Origin: JANRIZ01 sp033764445
GTDB taxonomy: Bacteria; Verrucomicrobiota; Verrucomicrobiia; JAWXBN01
DNA: 11,332 nt
NCBI GenBank assembly: GCA_033764445.1
Contig: JANRIZ010000154.1
Location: 1 to 11,332, forward strand
Reading direction: 5' to 3'
Part shown: positions 1 to 5,983 of the stretch, piece after piece
Layout of the letters: each line of letters starts with the position of its first letter
How positions within the stretch are numbered: the stretch's first letter is position 1
The notes under the pieces: model-generated
Seen by the model: the letters and a program-made list of their open reading frames with translations, nothing else
Database searches by the model: none
What the model was told of the DNA's origin: nothing
Program-made: the position numbers and the translations under genes

Positions 1-171
<171 letters not shown>

Positions 172-192
172 TCTGTCCTCGGTTTCCTCCCC

Positions 193-642
193 GTGAAAAT
201 TGGAATCCTCTCCGATACCCACAATCTCCTGCCCGGACCGGTGCTGGAAGGACTCACGGGCGTGGACCACATCATCCACGCAGGGGATGTCTGTGAGGAC
301 TGGATTCTCTCCGAATTGTCCCATATCGCCCCGGTCACTGCAGTTCTCGGAAACAATGACGTCCTGCGGCTGCCCATGACCGCACGCGTCTCTTTGGGTG
401 GTCTCCGGTTCCTGGCCGTTCACATCCTCAACTCGGGCGATGCACGGCGCGCCATTGCCAGCGAAGCCCCGGATGTCGTGGTGTTCGGCCACACCCACGT
501 CCCCTGCAACAAAATCATCGAATCCGTCCGTTATTTCAACCCCGGCTCCGTCCGGAGCGGACGTCAGGGTCATGCTCGCAGTTTTGCGGTTGTCACCCTT
601 GAAAATCAGGGGTTTGAGGCGGATTTTTCGATCCTGTCCTGA
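193..642 (+). CDS. YfcE/MJ0936-type metallophosphoesterase
   Basis: This is a 149-residue cytosolic phosphodiesterase of the small calcineurin-like family, a usual length for it. The dinuclear metal-site motifs occur in order: S-D-T-H at residues 7-10, H-A-G-D at 29-32, G-N-N-D at 53-56, a histidine at 77, and F-G-H-T-H at 98-102, followed by the family's N-P-G-S at 116-119. Characterised relatives hydrolyse phosphodiesters with Mn or similar metals, but the physiological substrate is mostly unknown and cannot be read here. The start is GTG at 193, chosen because M-K-I-G-I-L-S-D is the normal N-terminus of the family. No Shine-Dalgarno precedes it. It lies 21 bases after the Ala-Pro gene, so translation may depend on an upstream transcript. 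The family call is very secure; the substrate is open. Confidence 0.93.
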   Translation: MKIGILSDTHNLLPGPVLEGLTGVDHIIHAGDVCEDWILSELSHIAPVTAVLGNNDVLRLPMTARVSLGGLRFLAVHILNSGDARRAIASEAPDVVVFGHTHVPCNKIIESVRYFNPGSVRSGRQGHARSFAVVTLENQGFEADFSILS

Positions 643-671
643 TGTCTTTTTGTTTCCCGGAAAATTTCCAG

Positions 672-699
672 TTGAAATCCCGGACAAATTCATCTTAAT
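672..699 (+). promoter_or_regulatory. Candidate promoter of the tRNA-Asn gene
   Basis: TTGAAA at 672-677 matches five of six bases of the sigma-70 -35 box. CTTAAT at 694-699 is a weak -10 box, with a 16-base spacer. Transcription would begin about 18 bases before the mature tRNA. The small quasi-palindrome GGAAAATTTCC at 659-669 lies just upstream. The 81-base gap between the phosphoesterase stop and the tRNA holds nothing else I can name. Confidence 0.4.
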
Positions 700-723
700 T
701 GATCGTTCCTGAGTCAAGGCGAT

Positions 724-798
724 TGCCCAATAGCTCAACGGTAGAGCACCGCACTGTTAATGCGATTGTTGTAGGTTCGAATCCTACTTGGGCAGCCA
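724..798 (+). tRNA. tRNA-Asn (anticodon GTT)
   Basis: The cloverleaf folds fully. The acceptor stem TGCCCAA at 724-730 pairs with TTGGGCA at 788-794. The D arm is GCTC/GAGC at 733-736 and 744-747. The anticodon loop CTGTTAA at 754-760 has GTT at 756-758, for asparagine. The variable loop has five bases, and the T arm GTAGG/CCTAC at 771-787 encloses TTCGAAT. G is the discriminator base and CCA is encoded at 796-798. The anticodon stem has four good pairs and a C-A mismatch at its top (749 with 765), where many bacterial tRNA-Asn have a weak G-T pair. It reads AAC and AAT codons. Confidence 0.97.
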
Positions 799-839
799 TT
801 TTCTTGAAGTTTCACCCGGATGCCCCTACCCTTTCAGGC

Positions 840-1466
840 ATGCATCCCGGGCCCCTGAATATCCTCCTCGTGGCCCTCCTCCCTCTTTCGGGTCTGACGG
901 CATTCGCCCAGAAAACATCCCATCCCAAGGGGGATTTTGTCGAACCGGCCACGGGTGTCCGCTTTCCTGAAAAACTTGCGGGATTGGACCGGACGATGGT
1001 CGTGGATTACGAATCGGAAAAACCGGGGCTGGGCATGGGGATCAAATACGAGGGCCCGGTAAAGGGATGGGTGGCCGATCTCTACCTCTATTCCTCGGGA
1101 CTTCCCCCCGGCATTCCCTCCCTGAATGACCCCGGCATCCTGGCGCATTTTGAACAGGTGCAGGCGGACCTCAAAACCATGGAGGCGTCCGGATACTATC
1201 AGAATGTCAAAAAACTCGATTCCGGGGTCCGGACGATCGGCTCAGGGCCCCACGGCCTCCCGGCTCTCTGGGCCGAATATTCCTATTCCGCACGGGATGG
1301 GATCAGCCGACGTTCCCATGTGATCCTGGGAATCTGCCGGGGACATTACTTCAAAATCCGCTACACGTATCCCGCATCCGAAAAAAAGGCGGAAACCTCC
1401 CTGCCTCTCTTGCTCAGAGCGCTTTCCGATTCCCTCAAAAAACCGGCGCCTCCGGCCGCGATTTGA
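840..1466 (+). CDS. Exported protein of unknown function
   Basis: This is a 208-residue protein that I do not recognise. Residues 6-23 form a hydrophobic stretch ending in A-F-A, followed by Q-K, so a Sec signal peptide cut after residue 23 is likely; no lipobox cysteine is present. The mature part is soluble-looking and mixed alpha/beta, with many Gly/Pro turns and aromatic pairs such as Y-L-Y and Y-Y. It carries no further membrane segment and no catalytic motif I can name. The open frame runs upstream through the tRNA gene to 699, but that part is the tRNA read as protein. ATG 840 is the first ATG after it. A TTG at 804 would add an N-terminal lysine that suits a signal peptide, so the start is uncertain. 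It converges with the kinase gene, leaving 54 bases between stops in which I see no convincing terminator. Confidence 0.78.
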   Translation: MHPGPLNILLVALLPLSGLTAFAQKTSHPKGDFVEPATGVRFPEKLAGLDRTMVVDYESEKPGLGMGIKYEGPVKGWVADLYLYSSGLPPGIPSLNDPGILAHFEQVQADLKTMEASGYYQNVKKLDSGVRTIGSGPHGLPALWAEYSYSARDGISRRSHVILGICRGHYFKIRYTYPASEKKAETSLPLLLRALSDSLKKPAPPAAI

Positions 1467-1520
1467 CCCTCAAACCACCCGGCTCCGCAGATCCCCAGAC
1501 ACATCCTCCCGGCAACCGGC

Positions 1521-3107
1521 TCAGTTTTTGAGGTATTGGATCGCCTTCTGAAGTTCCTTCTGCTGGTCCGGCGACAGACGCCCGTAAATGGACTCGATAA
1601 GTTTCTCCTTCTGCGACAGGGGAATGTTGCGCGGGGTCACCCCCAACTCACCCATGGCTTCCTCCAGTATCTTCCGGTCCGGCCCACAGATACGCCGCAA
1701 ATTGCGGCCAAGCTCGGTGATGTACAACAGGGAAATCTTCTCGGATTGGGCCGTGGGTGAGAGTTCGGGAAGGACAACCTCCCCGACATGCTTGGCCAGA
1801 AGGACCTTGGCCTCCTTTTCAAAAATATTCTTGTGCCGGGCCTGGCTCAGTGAGGCCTGGATATTTTGAACCAGCTCCACGGCCTTTTCCCGGGGAAAAT
1901 GGGACTGCTTGGCCCCGGTCTTGGCCACGGCGGCCACCACACATTTCATCGCCTCCGGCCCGATCAGCCCGCGCAAAAGTCCGTTCATCTCGTAGAAGAA
2001 GGTGATGCTCAAAACCTTCTCCTTCTCGGGGGCCGACTTTTCAGGCGCCACCTCCATTTGTTTCTCGGCAATCGCGGCCAGACGGATGTTTTTCTGGTTC
2101 AGCTCGATGATATGCACGATCTCGGCCATGCTTTGCGGACGTTTGGCGGGATCCTTCTCGAGCATCTGTAAAATCAGCTGCGCGGTCGATTCGCTGATCT
2201 CCGGCATGAGTGTCCGGGGGTCGGCGGGCTTGTCCTTGACGTGGGAAACCATGATCATCGGCGAGGTCTTTCCGGAAAAGGGGGGCTGCCCGGTCAGCAA
2301 ATGGTAGAACGTCGCCCCCAGACTGTAGATATCCGACCGGTGATCGATGTCCCCACCCTCGACCTGCTCGGGGGAAATGTAAAACGGGGTGCCAATGGCG
2401 TCCCCCACCTGGGTCAGACTTCCATGCACCTGATACCCCACCTTGGCCAGCCCCAGATCCGTCAGCTTCAGGACGCCCAGATCGCTCAACAGCAGGTTCT
2501 CGGGCTTGACGTCCCGATGGATGATCCCTGCCTCATGGGCGTGGTGCAGGGAATGGGCGCTTTGCACAAGAAGGTTCAGCGCATCACTCTCATTGAAGGG
2601 TCCGTCCCGCAGGACAAAATTGATCAGGTTGTCCCCGCTGACATACTCCATGACGATAAAATGCAAACGTGTCTTTTCGTCAATGTCGTAATCGTAAATC
2701 TGAACGATGTTGGGGTGGTTCAGTCGTGCCGCGGCCTGGGCTTCCCGCTGGAAACGGATCAGCATGTCCTCCCGGGCCACCAGTGACGGGGCAATCACCT
2801 TCAGCGCGGTCAGCCGATCGAGTCTCTGATGCAGCGCCAGATACACCGTCCCCATTCCTCCCTGCCCGAGCTGACCGGTGATCAAATACCCCTTGACATT
2901 CAAATCGATGAGCGTCGGCGGAATTTGTTCTGGGCTGAGAGCGCGGTTTTCCATGGCAGGGACGGGGTTTGTGTCTCGATCCTCCGATCCAATCTCCGAA
3001 GGTCTTTCCCACTTTCCATAGTGCGTGGTCATTGGCGGTTTCCAATTTGACTTCAGGTTTGAATCCGGGCGGGAGTCATGTAACTTCATTTCCTCCTTAA
3101 AATCCAT
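1521..3107 (-). CDS. Soluble Hanks-type serine/threonine protein kinase with a duplicated C-terminal module
   Basis: This 528-residue PknB-class kinase moves phosphate from ATP to Ser/Thr of unknown targets. The kinase domain spans about 73-335. It has the glycine loop G-Q-G-G-M-G at 81-86, lysine 103, glutamate 122, the catalytic loop H-R-D-V-K-P-E-N at 197-204, D-L-G at 217-219 in place of D-F-G, G-T at 239-240, S-P-E at 245-247, and D259 and R323. All key residues are present, and as an RD kinase it probably needs activation-loop phosphorylation. No transmembrane segment follows, unlike typical PknB, so it should be cytosolic. After a charged linker the tail holds two similar modules at 368-438 and 458-528. 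The N-terminal 70 residues are polar and unrecognised. Either ATG 3107 or ATG 3089 could be the start; see the site at 3091-3098. It is divergent from the membrane synthase-like gene. The substrate is unknown. Confidence 0.94.
   Translation of the reverse strand: MDFKEEMKLHDSRPDSNLKSNWKPPMTTHYGKWERPSEIGSEDRDTNPVPAMENRALSPEQIPPTLIDLNVKGYLITGQLGQGGMGTVYLALHQRLDRLTALKVIAPSLVAREDMLIRFQREAQAAARLNHPNIVQIYDYDIDEKTRLHFIVMEYVSGDNLINFVLRDGPFNESDALNLLVQSAHSLHHAHEAGIIHRDVKPENLLLSDLGVLKLTDLGLAKVGYQVHGSLTQVGDAIGTPFYISPEQVEGGDIDHRSDIYSLGATFYHLLTGQPPFSGKTSPMIMVSHVKDKPADPRTLMPEISESTAQLILQMLEKDPAKRPQSMAEIVHIIELNQKNIRLAAIAEKQMEVAPEKSAPEKEKVLSITFFYEMNGLLRGLIGPEAMKCVVAAVAKTGAKQSHFPREKAVELVQNIQASLSQARHKNIFEKEAKVLLAKHVGEVVLPELSPTAQSEKISLLYITELGRNLRRICGPDRKILEEAMGELGVTPRNIPLSQKEKLIESIYGRLSPDQQKELQKAIQYLKN
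3091..3098 (-). promoter_or_regulatory. Shine-Dalgarno inside the annotated kinase start region
   Basis: Read on the minus strand, the sequence is AAGGAGGA followed by one A and then ATG (ATG at 3089-3087). It is the strongest ribosome-binding sequence in the window, though very close to that ATG. It suggests that translation may begin at 3089, six codons after the longest-frame ATG at 3107. The 3107 start has only a distant GAGG upstream of it. Confidence 0.5.
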
Positions 3108-3125
3108 TTAAAAAAACCAACCCTC

Positions 3126-5147
3126 ATGACCCCTCCCACCCCCCGTGCCATCTCTCTGATGGCGGGCATGATGGTCCTCACCAACGCCTTTCTTCTTTTT
3201 TTTGTGCAACCACTGGCGGGAAAATTATTGCTTCCGCTCTACGGGGGCACCGCCTCCGTCTGGTCTGCCTGCCTGCTGTTTTTCCAGGGAGTCCTGCTCG
3301 CGGGTTATGGGATCACAGCCCGTCTGCTTTCCCCCACGACCTCCTCCTCTCTGCGTTGGTGCTTTCCTCTCTTGGGTCTGGCTGGTCTCCTGACAACTTT
3401 CCGCCACCCCATGCCGTCCTTCGCTCCTCCGGGCACAGAGGGGTGGGAATCCCTGCAAATCATCGCGGCTCTGGCACTCAATCTGGGAATCCCCGCCATT
3501 TTTCTGTCCATGACAAGCCCCCTGCTCCAAGGCTGGCTCGCCGGGGGGGTCCGGCGGGATTCCTACGGTTGGTACTCCCTTTCAAACATGGGCTCCTGCC
3601 TGGGGCTGATCAGCTACCCCCTGCTCATCGAGCCCTCGCTCAGTCTTTCTGTCCAATGGGAGGTTTGGAAGTCACTGCTTCTGCTGAGCGTTCTCCTCTC
3701 GGCTTTTCTGGCCTGGAAATCAAAATCCCCACGTCCGTCCCCCGCATCGGAAACCCTTTCCATCCCCCACAAGCTGGGCGGATACTGGCTGATATGCAGC
3801 AGCGCAGGGAGTCTCCTGCTCTGCAGCCTGTCCGCTCACATCACCACAGACCTGGCCTCCGTTCCTCTGCTTTGGATGTTGCCGCTGACCACCTACCTGG
3901 CCACCTACATCCTGGCTTTTGCTCGACCTCTGCCTCCAGGGGTGCTTTGTGCCGTTTTCCTGTCATCCACCCTCCTTTTTGGTCTATTGACTTTTTGGGC
4001 GGCGACCCCTGCGTGGATCAAAATACTCTCGGCCCTCTTGCTGCTTTCATCCGGATGCCTTGTCTGCCACTCCGAACTCTACCGCACACGTCCCATCCCC
4101 GCCGGCCTGGGCTCCTTTTATCTTCGGATCGCCGCAGGAGGTCTGGGGGCGGGGGTGTTTGTCAATTTTCTGGGCCCCCTGATTTTTAATTCATTCATGG
4201 AAATCCCGATCGGGCTGGGGCTGACGATGGCTTGTGGCATGGTCTCCCTGCGTGCACGCAACCTCCGGGGTCCGCCGCAGATCCCTTCGGCAAATTTTCT
4301 GGCCCTGTATCTGCTTGTGTGCCTGTTTTTTCTCACCCTCACCGTCCTTCGTCTGCACGACTTTGGGGCCCGGGTCTCCGACCGGAATTTTTATGGAACC
4401 CTCCGGATACGGGAACAGGGGGGATTCAGACACCTGATCCATGGCACCACGCTGCACGGAAGTCAGCCTCTCAACGGATCGCCTCCCGATCCTGCCGCAT
4501 ATTTCGGTCCGGAAAGCGGCATGGCCCGTGCCTTTGCATGGTATCGGTCGGAACACCCGGGCCCCCTCCGCGTGGCCGTCATCGGCCTGGGAATCGGCAC
4601 GGCGATCACCTACGCCCGGATCGGTGATGAATTTGATTTTTATGAGCTCGATCCGGATGTCGTCCGTCTGGCCCTCACCCAGTTTGATTATCTGCACACC
4701 GCCCCGGTCACTCCCCGCATTCTCATTGGCGATGGACGCCGTCAAATGGGGGGGGCCGGTCCCGCCGCCTACGATCTGATCTTCCTGGATGCCTTCAACA
4801 GCGACTCCATCCCCATCCATTTGCTCACCCGGGAAGCCTTCAGTCTCTACCGTTCCAAACTCAAACCGGGGGGCATTCTCGTGGCAAACATCACCAACCG
4901 GCATGTCGATTTGGAACCTGTCCTTTCCAGACACTCCCAGGAGCTCTCATGGAAGGCTCGGATTGTCAGTCATCCCGCAATCCCTGCCCAGGGGATCACA
5001 CACGCCCGATTTGCGCTGCTGGGCCCACATCTGCCTTCCGTTGGCGACCCTCTCCGTACGGACTCCGCTCTCTCCCCCTGGACTGACGACTATGCCTCCC
5101 TGATTCCCCTCATGATCTGGAATCCCACAAAAAACGTCCGCAGATAG
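3126..5147 (+). CDS. Membrane protein fused to a spermidine-synthase-like domain
   Basis: This 673-residue protein has two halves. Residues 12 to about 410 contain some 12-13 hydrophobic segments and, near the start, F-V-Q-P-L-A-G-K-L-L-L-P and G-G-T-A-S-V-W, hallmarks of the family labelled fused MFS/spermidine synthase. Residues 415-665 carry a Rossmann methyltransferase fold as in spermidine synthase: G-L-G-I-G-T at 487-492, E-L-D-P-D at 507-511, G-D-G-R at 535-538 and D-A-F-N-S-D-S-I-P at 555-563. Where true aminopropyltransferases have a conserved Tyr-Gln and a Leu-Asp-Gly, this one has F-Y-G (422-424) and H-G-T-T-L-H-G-S-Q (439-447), so polyamine synthesis should not be assumed. A role joining an AdoMet-type ligand to membrane transport or sensing is conceivable. 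ATG 3126 lacks a Shine-Dalgarno; ATG 3159 or 3168 are alternatives. Followed by a long intergenic gap. Confidence 0.9.
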   Translation: MTPPTPRAISLMAGMMVLTNAFLLFFVQPLAGKLLLPLYGGTASVWSACLLFFQGVLLAGYGITARLLSPTTSSSLRWCFPLLGLAGLLTTFRHPMPSFAPPGTEGWESLQIIAALALNLGIPAIFLSMTSPLLQGWLAGGVRRDSYGWYSLSNMGSCLGLISYPLLIEPSLSLSVQWEVWKSLLLLSVLLSAFLAWKSKSPRPSPASETLSIPHKLGGYWLICSSAGSLLLCSLSAHITTDLASVPLLWMLPLTTYLATYILAFARPLPPGVLCAVFLSSTLLFGLLTFWAATPAWIKILSALLLLSSGCLVCHSELYRTRPIPAGLGSFYLRIAAGGLGAGVFVNFLGPLIFNSFMEIPIGLGLTMACGMVSLRARNLRGPPQIPSANFLALYLLVCLFFLTLTVLRLHDFGARVSDRNFYGTLRIREQGGFRHLIHGTTLHGSQPLNGSPPDPAAYFGPESGMARAFAWYRSEHPGPLRVAVIGLGIGTAITYARIGDEFDFYELDPDVVRLALTQFDYLHTAPVTPRILIGDGRRQMGGAGPAAYDLIFLDAFNSDSIPIHLLTREAFSLYRSKLKPGGILVANITNRHVDLEPVLSRHSQELSWKARIVSHPAIPAQGITHARFALLGPHLPSVGDPLRTDSALSPWTDDYASLIPLMIWNPTKNVRR

Positions 5148-5151
5148 GCCG

Positions 5152-5264
5152 CTGCTTTCCTGCTGAGAAAACGCCTGTCCTCGGTCGAAAATCACCTGTT
5201 TTGTTCCCGCGTACATTCTGACCATTCCAAAAAATTGAAAAGTTGGAACAGCTCCTGCTTTCCT
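5152..5264 (+). repeat. 10-base direct repeat CTGCTTTCCT, two copies
   Basis: CTGCTTTCCT occurs at 5152-5161, just after the stop of the membrane gene, and again at 5255-5264, touching the candidate -35 box. The copies are 103 bases apart. A chance match of this length in a 235-base gap is uncommon but possible. The copies may be binding half-sites or a remnant of a small duplication. Confidence 0.5.
5225..5248. repeat. Inverted repeat TTCCAA-N12-TTGGAA (candidate operator)
   Basis: Perfect 6-base arms at 5225-5230 and 5243-5248 flank a 12-base A-rich spacer, so the arm centres are 18 bases apart. It lies 16 bases upstream of the candidate -35 box. No T-run follows, which argues against a terminator and in favour of a protein-binding site. 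The protein that binds is unknown. Confidence 0.42.
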
Positions 5265-5294
5265 TGAATTCGAAATATCAATAAAAACTATAAA
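5264..5294 (+). promoter_or_regulatory. Candidate promoter for the 178-residue protein and possibly the sensor-regulator genes
   Basis: TTGAAT at 5264-5269 and TATAAA at 5289-5294 resemble -35 and -10 boxes, with a long 19-base spacer. They sit in the most AT-rich stretch of this G+C-rich window, about 90 bases before the ATG at 5383. The region between is AT-rich and carries the spaced motif CACAA at 5320-5324 and 5330-5334. The weak spacing would suit an activated promoter, but that is inference. Confidence 0.42.
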
Positions 5295-5368
5295 TTTAAT
5301 AAGGTTTTCCGATTTGTCACACAATCCATCACAAAATGACATACTATTCCCGCTAATCTCACCCAACC

Positions 5369-5374
5369 AAGGAG
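5369..5374 (+). promoter_or_regulatory. Shine-Dalgarno deciding the start at 5383
   Basis: AAGGAG lies eight bases before ATG 5383. It decides for this start over the in-frame TTG at 5314, which would add 23 polar residues and has no such site. Confidence 0.8.
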
Positions 5375-5382
5375 ACCCTCTT

Positions 5383-5919
5383 ATGGACCTGAAAATCATC
5401 ATGCCCTCCTTCGCCATCGGCGCCGAAACCCCGCGTCATGCCAACTCATGGATCATCCATTTTTCCGACCACATGATTCTGGGGCGCATTGAGTCCTGCC
5501 CCCTGCCCGAACCGACTCCGGGCCTGCACATCTCCCTGTGCGGCGAAACGGTCTCCGGGCTTTCCCCTTCCGACCGCAAAAGGATCACCAACAGCATGAC
5601 CGATCTGTACCTCAGCCAAAAACCGGAGCTCGATGTCCTTGAATGCCGGGTCTCGGTCAGTGTCCTCTCCCTGTTCACGCCCCCGGAATTTCTCGCCCTC
5701 CGCATCCCGCATTCCCCCTGGAGGGCGGTCCTCAAACTCAACGGCAACAGGATGGTGGCCATCGTCGATGAATCCAATCCGGACTCCTTCAAGACTGTCT
5801 GCCTGATCGATCCGATCAATGACATGCGCTCCATCCGCCATTCGGCCCGCCAATGCATGGACTTCTGGAAGGCCTACAGGGATTTCGAGGCCTCTGTCAA
5901 CGCCCTGCTGGCCGCCTGA
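5383..5919 (+). CDS. Unrecognised soluble protein upstream of the sensor-regulator pair
   Basis: This is a 178-residue protein that I do not recognise. It has no signal peptide, no transmembrane segment and no cysteine-based metal motif; the few cysteines are scattered. Beta-like hydrophobic stretches alternate with turns (for example around residues 88-100 and 118-132), and the C-terminal third is helical and rich in Arg and Asp, ending in L-L-A-A. The start is fixed by a good Shine-Dalgarno. It sits 64 bases before the sensor kinase on the same strand. A long AT-rich upstream region gives it its own probable promoter, and no terminator is seen before the kinase, so cotranscription is possible. 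From position alone it could be an accessory or a target of the two-component pair; the sequence itself does not show this. Confidence 0.83.
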   Translation: MDLKIIMPSFAIGAETPRHANSWIIHFSDHMILGRIESCPLPEPTPGLHISLCGETVSGLSPSDRKRITNSMTDLYLSQKPELDVLECRVSVSVLSLFTPPEFLALRIPHSPWRAVLKLNGNRMVAIVDESNPDSFKTVCLIDPINDMRSIRHSARQCMDFWKAYRDFEASVNALLAA

Positions 5920-5983
5920 ATTCTCGACATTGCCCCGGTTTGGGTTAGTCTGCGGGCCAGGTCCGTTTCCGGATCGGGATCCC

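Noticed and set aside
724..798. tRNA-Asn as an integration site of a mobile element
   Set aside because: No integrase, no second copy of the tRNA 3' end and no mobile gene is present within the window.
699..839. N-terminal extension of the exported protein through the tRNA
   Set aside because: The 47 extra codons are the tRNA-Asn gene and its flanks read as protein; the signal peptide lies after ATG 840.
1507..1529. Hairpin CCGG-CAA-CCGG followed by CAGTTTTT as a terminator for the exported protein gene
   Set aside because: The stem is only four base pairs with a three-base loop, and the T-run lies within the end of the kinase coding frame.
2241..2786. Plus-strand open frame of 181 codons antisense to the kinase catalytic domain
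   Set aside because: It is the mirror of conserved kinase codons, has no ribosome-binding site or recognisable domain, and is explained by codon bias.
4191..4934. Minus-strand open frame of 247 codons over the membrane synthase-like gene
   Set aside because: It is antisense to the conserved G-L-G-I-G-T and D-A-F motifs and its own product shows no family features.
5924..5951. Separate promoter between the orphan gene and the sensor kinase (TCGACA ... TAGTCT)
   Set aside because: The -10 match is only three of six bases and the gap is 64 bases; it is not enough to call, though an internal promoter is possible.
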